Below, one piece after another: positions 1 to 10,672 of a DNA stretch of 18,990 nt; position 1 is the first letter of the stretch; each line of letters starts with the position of its first letter. The position numbers and the translations under genes are program-made. A model generated the notes under the pieces. The model saw only the letters and a program-made list of their open reading frames with translations. It did no database searches and had not been told where the DNA came from. Source of the DNA: Pseudomonadota bacterium (GTDB lineage: Bacteria > Pseudomonadota > Alphaproteobacteria > Caulobacterales > Aquidulcibacteraceae); the NCBI GenBank assembly GCA_023410295.1, contig JAEYPY010000262.1, positions 1-18,990 on the forward strand, read 5' to 3'.

Positions 1-902
1 GCCACTGAATGCGCCAGATCGCCGTCCTTGGTGACGATGCGCGCGACCGTGCTCATGCGCCCGGAAGGCGCAAGCCGCACGCGGTCGCCCGGCGCAACCG
101 CGCCGCTGGCGATCATCCCTGCAAAGCCGCGGAAATCCGCGTTCGGCCGATTGACCCATTGCACAGGCATGCGAAACGCCGCGCGCGCGCGCCGTTCTTC
201 GTCGATCTCCACCGTTTCCAGGTGTTCGATTAGCGATGGCCCGGCATACCAAGGCGTCAGCGCGCTCTTGGCCGCGATATTGTCGCCCTTCAGCCCCGAG
301 ATCGGGACCGCCAGCACATCGCCGAGCCCGACGTCGCGCGCAAATTCGGAGAACTCGGCGGCGATGCCTTCAAAGCGCTCGCGCGACCAATCCGCCAAAT
401 CCATCTTGTTGACCGCGAGCACCGCGTGGCGAATGCCCATCAGCGCCACGAGATAGGCGTGCCGCCGCGTCTGCGTCAGCACGCCTTTGCGCGCATCGAC
501 GAGGATGACGGCCAGATCGGCGGTCGAAGCCCCCGTCACCATGTTGCGCGTGTATTGCTCGTGCCCCGGCGTATCGGCGACGATGAACTTGCGCTTCTCC
601 GTCGAGAAGAAGCGATAGGCGACATCGATGGTGATGCCTTGTTCGCGCTCGGCCGCCAGACCATCGACGAGCAGCGCAAAATCGATGTCGTCGCCCTGCG
701 TGCCGACCTTCTTGGAATCCGCCTCCAGCGCCGCAAGCTGATCCTCGAAGATCATCTTGGAATCGTACAAAAGCCGTCCGATCAGCGTCGACTTGCCGTC
801 ATCGACGCTGCCGCAGGTAATGAACCGCAACAGCGACTTCTGCTGGTGCTGCGCGAGATAAGCCTCAATGTCGCGCGCGATGAGATCGGAGGCGTGGGCC
901 AT
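1..902 (-). CDS. cysN: Sulfate adenylyltransferase subunit 1, GTPase subunit (partial, runs off left edge)
   Basis: This is the N-terminal 300 residues of CysN, the GTPase subunit of ATP sulfurylase, which couples GTP hydrolysis to formation of adenosine 5'-phosphosulfate from ATP and sulfate in cytoplasmic sulfate assimilation. Reading the minus strand from the ATG at 902 gives MAHASDLIARDIEAYLAQHQ. It continues into an EF-Tu-like G domain: P-loop GSVDDGKST (residues 31-39), DTPGHEQY (about 110-117) and NKMD (165-168), followed by the start of the beta-barrel domain. No stop is reached before base 1, so a CysNC fusion with an APS kinase domain cannot be excluded. The start overlaps the cysD stop by one base (TGATG), which indicates translational coupling and a cysD-cysN operon. 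The family call is very secure. Confidence 0.95.
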   Translation of the reverse strand, partial: MAHASDLIARDIEAYLAQHQQKSLLRFITCGSVDDGKSTLIGRLLYDSKMIFEDQLAALEADSKKVGTQGDDIDFALLVDGLAAEREQGITIDVAYRFFSTEKRKFIVADTPGHEQYTRNMVTGASTADLAVILVDARKGVLTQTRRHAYLVALMGIRHAVLAVNKMDLADWSRERFEGIAAEFSEFARDVGLGDVLAVPISGLKGDNIAAKSALTPWYAGPSLIEHLETVEIDEERRARAAFRMPVQWVNRPNADFRGFAGMIASGAVAPGDRVRLAPSGRMSTVARIVTKDGDLAHSV

Positions 903-1840
903 CAGAAATAACCCTCCTGCTTCTTTTTCTCCATCGACGCGGTCTGATCGCGATCGATCACGCGGCCCTGCCGTTCGCTGGTCGATGTCAGCAGCATTTC
1001 CTGAATGATCTTCGGCAGGGTGTCCGCCACGCTCTCGATTGCGCCGGTCAGCGGATAGCAGCCCAACGTGCGGAAGCGCACCGTCAGCATCTCCGGCGCC
1101 TCACCGGACTCCAACCGCATGCGCTCGTCGTCGACCATGATCAGCATGCCGCTGCGGCGCACCACCGGCCGCGGCGCGGCCAGATAAAGCGGCACGATCG
1201 GAATGTTTTCCAGGTGGATGTATTGCCAGATGTCGAGCTCGGTCCAATTCGAGAGCGGGAAGACGCGGATGCTTTCACCCTTGCGCTTCTTCGCATTGTA
1301 AAGCCGCCAAAGCTCCGGCCGCTGGTTTTTCGGATCCCAGCGATGCGACTCGGTGCGGAAGGAGAAGATGCGCTCCTTGGCGCGGCTCTTTTCCTCATCG
1401 CGCCGCGCGCCGCCGAACGCGGCGTCGAAGCCATATTTATCGAGCGCCTGCTTCAGCCCTTCTGTCTTCCAGAGATCGGTATGCCGTGTGCCGTGATCGA
1501 ACGGGTTGATGTTCTGCGCCAGCGCTTCTGGGTTCTGATAAACCAGCAACTCGCAGCCGATCTCGCGCGCCATGCGTTCGCGCATTTCGTACATGGCGCG
1601 AAACTTCCACGTCGTATCGACGTGCAACAGCGGAAACGGCGGCGGCGAGGGAAAGAACGCCTTCGCCGCAAGGTGCAGCATCACCGCGCTGTCCTTGCCC
1701 ACCGAATAGAGCATCACCGGCCGCTCCGCCTCGGCGACCACTTCACGCATGATGTGGATGCTCTCAGCTTCAAGCCGTTGCAGGTGGGTCAGCCGCGCCT
1801 GTGCGCGCGCATCGGGTTCGGACCGGAGCAGGGTGGACAT
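902..1840 (-). CDS. cysD: Sulfate adenylyltransferase subunit 2
   Basis: CysD is the catalytic ATP-pyrophosphatase-type subunit of ATP sulfurylase; with CysN it makes APS, the first activated intermediate of sulfate assimilation. The product is 312 aa, close to the usual 300 or so. The PP-loop appears as YSVGKDSAVML (about residues 45-55). Other family-typical stretches are HVDTTWKF, FGGARRDEEKSRAKER and the C-terminal tail ending in KKKQEGYF. I chose the ATG at 1840 (MSTLLRSEPDARAQ). The open frame continues upstream to 2422, but that extension lies antisense to the M20 peptidase and has no CysD similarity. Just upstream, GCGAGACG can serve as a weak ribosome binding site. The gene overlaps cysN by one base and is probably transcribed with it from the 1841-1957 divergent region. 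Confidence 0.96.
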   Translation of the reverse strand: MSTLLRSEPDARAQARLTHLQRLEAESIHIMREVVAEAERPVMLYSVGKDSAVMLHLAAKAFFPSPPPFPLLHVDTTWKFRAMYEMRERMAREIGCELLVYQNPEALAQNINPFDHGTRHTDLWKTEGLKQALDKYGFDAAFGGARRDEEKSRAKERIFSFRTESHRWDPKNQRPELWRLYNAKKRKGESIRVFPLSNWTELDIWQYIHLENIPIVPLYLAAPRPVVRRSGMLIMVDDERMRLESGEAPEMLTVRFRTLGCYPLTGAIESVADTLPKIIQEMLLTSTSERQGRVIDRDQTASMEKKKQEGYF

Positions 1841-1858
1841 CGTCTCGCTTTGATAGAG

Positions 1859-1872
1859 GGGTGGGCCCATCC
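1859..1872. promoter_or_regulatory. Near-perfect 14-bp palindrome ahead of cysD
   Basis: GGGTGGGCCCATCC is a dyad with one G/T mismatch, ending 18 bases upstream of the cysD ATG in the divergent cysD / M20 peptidase gap. Its placement would suit an operator or a 5'-leader hairpin controlling the sulfate-assimilation operon, but I do not recognise a known regulator site. GC-rich palindromes also arise by chance in such genomes, so this is only a candidate. Confidence 0.2.
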
Positions 1873-1957
1873 ATGCAAACGCGGCGGCAGCGCGCGTTTT
1901 CACGCATGGAAGTCGTCGAACCGGCGGGCTAGATAAAGGTTCCAAAGGAGCTTCCCC

Positions 1958-3379
<1,422 letters not shown>

Positions 3380-3380
3380 A

Positions 3381-3403
3381 GGAGCGCGGGTCTTCAGACC
3401 CGG
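3381..3403. repeat. Palindromic intergenic repeat, copy 1 (possible bidirectional terminator)
   Basis: GGAGCGCGGGTCTTCAGACC plus CGG fills nearly all of the 29-base gap between the convergent stops of the M20 peptidase (3379) and the histidine kinase (3409). The core is a perfect 6-bp stem, CGGGTC/GACCCG (3387-3392 and 3397-3402), with a TTCA loop. The same unit occurs twice more near 17302-17379, also between convergent genes, so this is a dispersed repeat. No T-run follows on either strand, so termination is inferred only from position. Confidence 0.7.
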
Positions 3404-3408
3404 GTTGC

Positions 3409-5718
<2,310 letters not shown>

Positions 5719-5812
5719 CGCCCACCCCGATGGCTAATTTCAGAGTAACGCTAGCGCGCGTCTGTAAAGCAAGCGTTCGCCTGACGGCATTTCGTGCTGT
5801 TTTGAGACGAAA

Positions 5813-5852
5813 CTTGTGACAAGAAGTGTTGCTCGCGTGGTGAGACTTCTTG
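5813..5852. promoter_or_regulatory. Nested inverted repeats upstream of the threonine aldolase gene
   Basis: CAAGAAGT (5820-5827) and ACTTCTTG (5845-5852) form a perfect 8-bp inverted repeat with a 17-base spacer. CTTGT-G-ACAAG (5813-5823) shares the left arm, so the two pairings exclude each other. The block lies 27 bases before the ATG at 5880, in the 161-base divergent gap between the histidine kinase and the aldolase. It could be an operator or a leader structure; I recognise no known site. Confidence 0.3.
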
Positions 5853-5879
5853 CTACGCCTTCACGCAGGTAATCGAGTT

Positions 5880-6896
5880 ATGAACTTCCGTTCCGACAAC
5901 ACCGCGCCCGCCGCGCCGGAGATGCTCGCCGCGCTCGCACGCGTCAATGAAGGCGCTACGCCCGGCTATGGCGAGGACGCGTGGTCGAAAGAGCTGGGGC
6001 AAAAATTCTGCGCGTTGTTCGAACGCGACCTGCGCATCTTCACCGTCGCCTCCGGCACCGCCGCCAACGCCATCGCACTCGCCAGCGCCGTTCCACCTTG
6101 GGGTTCGATCATCTGTCACCGCGAAGCGCACATCGAGTGCGATGAATGCGGCGCGCCGGAATTCTATTCAGGCGGCGCCAAGCTCGTGCTGGTCGATGGC
6201 GATGCGGCGAAGATCACGCCGAACGCGCTGCGCGAAGGCATCGCCCGTAACGCGCGCGGCATTCATTCCGTCAAACCCGCCGCCGTCTCGATCTCCCAAG
6301 CCACCGAACGCGGCGCCGTCTATACACCGGCGGAAGTGGCGGCCCTCGGCGACATCGCCCGCGGGGCGGGGCTTGCCTTCCACATGGACGGCGCGCGTTT
6401 CGCCAACGCTGCCGCCGCTCTCGGCTGCAAACCTGCCGAGATCAGCTGGCGTGGCGGCGTCGATCTCCTCTCCTTTGGCGCCACCAAGAACGGCGCGCTC
6501 GCCGCGGAAGTCATCGTCTGTTTCAATCTCGATTACGCCGAAGAGATCGCGCGCCGGCGCAAACGCGGCGGCCATCTCTTCTGCAAGGGCCGCTACATCG
6601 CCGCGCAATTGCTGGCCTATCTGGAGGATGATCTCTGGCTCAAGCTCGCCGGCCGCGCCAATGCGCTGGCGCAGCGTTTGGCCGAAGCGGCGGCGTCTTG
6701 TCTTTCAGTGCCGGTCGAAACCAACCAGCTCTTCATCAAGCCCGGCCCCGACGCTCTCGCTCGCCTGCGCGCGGCAGGCGCTGAGTTCTACGATTGGGGC
6801 GCGGATGGCGCGGGCGAAGCGCGCCTCGTCGTCTCCTGGAATCAAGACGAAGCCGAGGTAGAAGCGATGCGAGGTTTGCTCGCATCGCTTCGCTAG
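5880..6896 (+). CDS. ltaE: Low-specificity L-threonine aldolase family PLP enzyme
   Basis: A 338-aa fold-type I PLP enzyme of the beta-eliminating lyase/threonine aldolase family (PF01212 type). Such enzymes cleave L-threonine or L-allo-threonine to glycine and acetaldehyde and act as cytoplasmic tetramers. It begins MNFRSDNTAPAAPEML, matching the family's N-terminal RSDT-like substrate loop. Next come SGTAANAIAL for phosphate binding and HREAHIECDECG with the ring-stacking His (about 84). HMDGARF holds the cofactor Asp (about 170) and LSFGATKNGALAAE holds the Schiff-base Lys (about 203). The start is ATG 5880; the frame also opens at a TTG at 5850, but that adds 10 non-family residues. GCAGGT lies about 10 bases upstream. 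It is convergent with the six-Cys secreted protein, stops 3 bases apart. Substrate range (threonine, allo-threonine or phenylserine) is not readable. Confidence 0.9.
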   Translation: MNFRSDNTAPAAPEMLAALARVNEGATPGYGEDAWSKELGQKFCALFERDLRIFTVASGTAANAIALASAVPPWGSIICHREAHIECDECGAPEFYSGGAKLVLVDGDAAKITPNALREGIARNARGIHSVKPAAVSISQATERGAVYTPAEVAALGDIARGAGLAFHMDGARFANAAAALGCKPAEISWRGGVDLLSFGATKNGALAAEVIVCFNLDYAEEIARRRKRGGHLFCKGRYIAAQLLAYLEDDLWLKLAGRANALAQRLAEAAASCLSVPVETNQLFIKPGPDALARLRAAGAEFYDWGADGAGEARLVVSWNQDEAEVEAMRGLLASLR

Positions 6897-6899
6897 CAC

Positions 6900-7598
6900 T
6901 TAGCGCCAGGTCGTGTAACCAAGCTCCAGCGTTTTCGGCGACCCTGAGCTGATCGCGTTCACGCGGAATTGGCTGATGCGGCCCTCATTCGTGCGCACGC
7001 ACACATAAGAGCCAACCGGCACCGACGAGAGCGCCACACGCGACGTCGAGAAGCTCGCCGCCGAACATCCGGCAAAGCCGCGATTGCTACGGTCGCCCAC
7101 CGCCATCTGCGCGCCGCCGCGCGGCTCCAGATAAAGCTCCGTGTTCGTCACAGCGTGAAACCAGATGTCGCCATCACCGCCAACACCGCCGGCATCGAGG
7201 TCGAACACATAAGTCTGCGGCACGGAGAGCGGCCCAGTAGTGTGCGTCACTGGCGTCGGCGTCGCTGGCCGCGGCAGCGGCACGGGCACGACAATGCGCG
7301 CTCTGCAATCAAAGCCGCCGCTCCGCGCCGTGCAAGTGTGGTTTGCCGGCGCATTGCGCTGCACCGAGCCGGACGGGCCATAGACGCACACAAGCGCCGG
7401 CTCGCCGCCGATCTCCTGCACGCGCGTGTCGCTCAGATTGTTGACGATCGGTGTCGTCCACCAGCCGCTCGGCAACTCGTTTGTGATTGTGCGCCGCGCT
7501 TGGCTGAGCGGACATTCGATAGCTTCAGCCGCGGCGGGCGTAGGCGTGAACGCGGCAAAGGTGAATGCGGCCGCAAAGGCCGCCAGGATCATTTTCAT
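6900..7598 (-). CDS. Secreted six-cysteine protein of unknown function
   Basis: I do not recognise a named family. The 232-aa product starts with a typical Sec signal peptide (MKMILAAFAAAFTFAAF, likely cut after PAAA near residue 24), so it should be exported to the periplasm or beyond. The mature part has six cysteines (29, 71, 89, 98, 178, 200), suggesting three disulfides. A proline/threonine-rich linker (about 102-124) separates two parts. The C-terminal part (about 125-232) has the pattern TYVFDLDAG, DGDIWFHAV, LYLEPRGGAQMA, VRTNEGRISQFRV and a closing LELGYTTWR. That looks like a small beta-rich repeat domain I have seen at the C termini of uncharacterised exported proteins, but I cannot name it. 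The start is ATG 7598 with GGGGAT 4 bases before it; the frame stays open to 7820 inside the glycosyltransferase. It lies 19 bases downstream of the GT2 gene, probably in the same operon. Confidence 0.8.
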   Translation of the reverse strand: MKMILAAFAAAFTFAAFTPTPAAAEAIECPLSQARRTITNELPSGWWTTPIVNNLSDTRVQEIGGEPALVCVYGPSGSVQRNAPANHTCTARSGGFDCRARIVVPVPLPRPATPTPVTHTTGPLSVPQTYVFDLDAGGVGGDGDIWFHAVTNTELYLEPRGGAQMAVGDRSNRGFAGCSAASFSTSRVALSSVPVGSYVCVRTNEGRISQFRVNAISSGSPKTLELGYTTWR

Positions 7599-7617
7599 GA
7601 TTATCCCCAGCTTGCTG

Positions 7618-9105
7618 TTACGCGCGCCCTCGCACCGGGAAGATCGGCGCTGAAACATGGCGTTTCGGTGGCGCAGGGGCACCATAGCGCGTGCGTTTCG
7701 AAACGCCATGCACAGTTTTCGACCAATGATGCGGCCGCAGGAAAAGCTGAACCAGCGCTGAGTATGCGGCGATCGAAGCCAGCGGCCAGTAGAACGGCAT
7801 CGTCGGCGCCGCGCGCGCATGACTTAGCGTGTTGGAGAGTGCGCACGCCGTGAATGCCGCGAGGATCGCGGTCGCATAGCCGCTGAGTGCGAGCGCAAAA
7901 TCTGCAGGCGTCAGCAGCGTGTAGGGAGAGAGCACCGCGAGCAGCAGAATGAACGCGAGCGGTCCATGCGCCAACGCCGCCAACACGCCGCCGCCCAGCA
8001 CAAGCTGCATCGAGAGAAATGCGCTCAGTCCCATCTCTCGCGCGCTCTTCACCGGATCGCGCATCAGCACGAGCCATGTTTGCATATGCCCCTTGATCCA
8101 GCGTGTGCGCTGCTTGCGCCAGGCATCGAATGTCACCGGCGCTTCTTCGAACGTTGGCGGCGCGATGACGTCCGCCCGATAACCATCGCGGGCCAGCCGA
8201 TAACCGAGATCGGCGTCCTCGGTGACGTTATAAGGATCCCAGCCGCCGCACGCGCGCAGCGCGTCGGTGCGAAAATGGTTGCTCGTGCCGCCAAGCGGCA
8301 GCGGCAGCTCAAGGCGCGCCAACAACGGCAAGATTTCGCGAAACTGAATTGCGTACTCGGCCGCAAACTGGCGCGAGAGCCAGCTTGCATCGACGTTGTC
8401 TATATCGAGCGGAGCTTGAACGCACGCTAATCGATCGTCCCCATCCTCGAACGCCGCCAGCGCCGCGCGCAATTGCTGCGGGTCCGGACGATCCTCCGCG
8501 TCATAGACGACAACGTACTCCCCGCGCGCCCGGGCAAGGCCGACATTGAGCGCCTTGGGCTTGGTGCGCGGCGAGGCGACCGGAATGATCACCACCTCGA
8601 CGTGCGGCGCATTCGCGACAGCCGTGGCGGCCAGGATCGTGTCGGGATCATCGGCTTCGACCAGCAGCTTCACGTCCAGCGCATGCGTCGGGTAGTCCAG
8701 TCGAGCCAGCGCCGCCGCCAGATCCGGCGCGATATTGGCCTCGCGGTAAAGCGGACAAAGAATGGTGTAGATCGGCCAGCTCGAAGGCGCCGCAAGCCGC
8801 GAGAGTTGCGGCGTTAGTTGGGCCGCCGCGACGAGCCTAACCAGGATGGCGAGCGCAAAGAAAACCCAGGCGGAGATATGCAGCGCTCCCAGCACCGGCG
8901 CGGGTGCGAGCCATAGCGCAAACGCCAGCCCCGTCGCGCAGAGCGCGAACGCGGCGCCTTGTGTAAAATAGAGTACGCGTTTGGCTGAGCGCTTCGGAAA
9001 GGCGCGATGAAAGCCGTGGCGCGCCGCTTCCAACTCGCCTGCGCCGACATGGGCCGCAGCCAGGCGCAGTTCGTCGAGCTGTGGCTCCGCCCCGTCCATC
9101 CCCAT
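7618..9105 (-). CDS. GT2 family membrane glycosyltransferase, XagB/BcsA-like
   Basis: A 495-aa inner-membrane GT2 transferase (ATG 9105; a TTG at 9114 and an ATG at 9099 are alternatives, and none has a clear Shine-Dalgarno). Two N-terminal membrane helices (about 44-96) precede the cytoplasmic GT-A domain. That domain contains YTILCPLYREA, EADDPDT (about 150-156), SPRTKPKALN, the DAED motif (202-205), PLGGTSNHFR, TEDADLG with the catalytic-base Asp region (about 295-301), and Q-R-T-R-W (332-336), the QxxRW signature of processive transferases. Four more helices follow (about 359-457). The motif set matches the XagB-like group related to cellulose and poly-N-acetylglucosamine synthases. The donor sugar and polymer are unknown; no PilZ domain or co-polymerase gene is adjacent. 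The only co-transcribed partner is the downstream six-Cys secreted protein. Confidence 0.9.
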   Translation of the reverse strand: MGMDGAEPQLDELRLAAAHVGAGELEAARHGFHRAFPKRSAKRVLYFTQGAAFALCATGLAFALWLAPAPVLGALHISAWVFFALAILVRLVAAAQLTPQLSRLAAPSSWPIYTILCPLYREANIAPDLAAALARLDYPTHALDVKLLVEADDPDTILAATAVANAPHVEVVIIPVASPRTKPKALNVGLARARGEYVVVYDAEDRPDPQQLRAALAAFEDGDDRLACVQAPLDIDNVDASWLSRQFAAEYAIQFREILPLLARLELPLPLGGTSNHFRTDALRACGGWDPYNVTEDADLGYRLARDGYRADVIAPPTFEEAPVTFDAWRKQRTRWIKGHMQTWLVLMRDPVKSAREMGLSAFLSMQLVLGGGVLAALAHGPLAFILLLAVLSPYTLLTPADFALALSGYATAILAAFTACALSNTLSHARAAPTMPFYWPLASIAAYSALVQLFLRPHHWSKTVHGVSKRTRYGAPAPPKRHVSAPIFPVRGRA

Positions 9106-9131
9106 GGAACGCAACTGAAGGTGGCGGTGGA

Positions 9132-9171
9132 GTTATGCACAACCAACTAGAAATTGTGTCGATACAACTAG
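9132..9171. promoter_or_regulatory. Dyad and direct-repeat cluster between GT2 and decarboxylase genes
   Basis: The gap between the two divergent genes has two imperfect palindromes, GTTATGCACAAC (9132-9143) and TTGTGTCGATACAA (9154-9167), each with one mismatched pair. It also has a CAACTAG direct repeat (9144-9150 and 9165-9171) offset by 21 bases, two helical turns. This local, AT-richer block suits a regulator-binding or promoter region for one or both genes. The regulator is unknown, and no convincing -35/-10 pair is fixed. Confidence 0.35.
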
Positions 9172-9253
9172 AGGAGGAGTTCCCGCCCCCTAGCGCCGAC
9201 CCGTGTCCCGTGGCACGCCGCGCCCGGGTAGGCGCGATCTAAGGTACGATACC

Positions 9254-10663
9254 ATGACCGATACTGGATTGGGTCCGCTGCTGCGGCGGACCGCCGACTA
9301 TGCCGCCGCTTATCGCGCCGGCGCCGATACGCGCCCGCACCGGCCGCAGCAAACATTCGAACAATCGCAAGCCGCGTTCGAAGCGCCGACCCCGGAAGCG
9401 GGCGCCTCGCACGATGACGTCATTTCTGAACTCATCGCGCTCGCCGAACCGGGTCTCGCGGCAATGACCGGGCCGCGCTTCTTCGGCTGGGTCATCGGTG
9501 GTTCACACACCGCAGGCATGGCCGCTGATTGGCTCGTCAGCACCTGGGGTCAGAACGTCGGCAACGCCTATGCGACACCCGCAGGCGCGGCGATTGAAGA
9601 GACCGCCGCGCGTTGGCTGCTCGATCTTTTGGACTTGCCGCGGCAATCCTCGATCGGCTTCGTCACCGGCGCCACCGTTGCCAACTTCACTTGCCTTGCT
9701 GCTGCGCGCGGCGAGGTATTGCGCCGCGTCGGCTGGGATTGCGAAGCGCAAGGTCTCTTCGGCGCCCCGCCGATTCATGTCGTGCTTGGTGAAGAGGCGC
9801 ACTCGACGGTCTTCTCCGCGCTCAAATATCTCGGCCTTGGCAATGAGCGTGTCATCCGCATTCCCGCGGACGACCAAGGCCGCATGCGCGCCGACGCCTT
9901 CGCCGAAACCATGCGCACGCTCGATGGCCCCATCATCACCATCGCCCAAGCCGGGCACATCAATTCCGGCGCCTTCGATCCAATCGAAGAGATCGCGCCG
10001 ATTGCGCGTGAGAAGGGCGCTTGGCTTCACGTCGATGGCGCCTTCGGCCTCTGGGCGCGCGCCACGCGTGAGCTCAAGCATCTCGCCAGAGGCGTCGAGC
10101 TTGCCGATTCCTGGGGCACCGACGGGCACAAATGGCTGCAGACGCCCTACGATTGCGGCTACGCCATCGTACGCCACCGCGATGCGCACTACCGCGCCAT
10201 GAGCATCGCCGCGAGCTATCTGCCCGAGGGCGACGTGCGCCACCCCGCCGACTACACGCCAGAGCTCTCCCGCCGCGGCCGCGGCTTCGGCACCTGGGCG
10301 ATGATCCGCGCGCTTGGCCGCGCCGGCATCGAGGAGATGGTGACGCGCAACGCCGCGCAAGCACGCCGCATGGCCCGCCGTCTCGCCCAGGCGCCGGATG
10401 TCGAGATCATGAACGACGTGGTGCTGAACCAGGTCGCCGTGCGTCTCGGCACGGATCTCGACGGACCAACCGCCGACGCGCTGACGCAACGCACCATCGC
10501 CCGCATCCAGCGTGAGGGGGAGTGCTTCGTCGGCGGCGCCAATTGGCGCGGGCGCCAGATCATCCGCGTTTCGGTGATCAACGCCGCAACGCGCGATGAA
10601 GACATCGACCGCGCCGCCGACGCGATCCTCTCAGCCTGGCGCGCCGAGCGCGAGGCTCAGTAA
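9254..10663 (+). CDS. Group II PLP-dependent amino acid decarboxylase
   Basis: A 469-aa cytoplasmic PLP decarboxylase of the group II family (aromatic-amino-acid/glutamate decarboxylase superfamily). Visible landmarks are FFGWVIGGSHTAG near 76-88, FVTGATVANF for cofactor phosphate binding, EEAHSTVFSALKYLG with ring-stacking H183, WLHVDGAFGLWA with D261 and the Schiff-base segment SWGTDGHKWLQTPYD with K293. The C-terminal ARIQREGECFVGGANWRGR and IIRVSVINAAT are typical of this superfamily. The start is ATG 9254 (MTDTGLGPLLRR) with AAGG about nine bases upstream. A GTG at 9203 would add 17 residues with no family support. The gene stands alone, divergent from the GT2 operon and convergent with the antiporter (9-base gap). 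The substrate cannot be named from motifs alone; closely similar proteins are often annotated only as aminotransferase class V-fold or decarboxylase. Confidence 0.9.
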   Translation: MTDTGLGPLLRRTADYAAAYRAGADTRPHRPQQTFEQSQAAFEAPTPEAGASHDDVISELIALAEPGLAAMTGPRFFGWVIGGSHTAGMAADWLVSTWGQNVGNAYATPAGAAIEETAARWLLDLLDLPRQSSIGFVTGATVANFTCLAAARGEVLRRVGWDCEAQGLFGAPPIHVVLGEEAHSTVFSALKYLGLGNERVIRIPADDQGRMRADAFAETMRTLDGPIITIAQAGHINSGAFDPIEEIAPIAREKGAWLHVDGAFGLWARATRELKHLARGVELADSWGTDGHKWLQTPYDCGYAIVRHRDAHYRAMSIAASYLPEGDVRHPADYTPELSRRGRGFGTWAMIRALGRAGIEEMVTRNAAQARRMARRLAQAPDVEIMNDVVLNQVAVRLGTDLDGPTADALTQRTIARIQREGECFVGGANWRGRQIIRVSVINAATRDEDIDRAADAILSAWRAEREAQ

Positions 10664-10672
10664 GCGCCCTGA

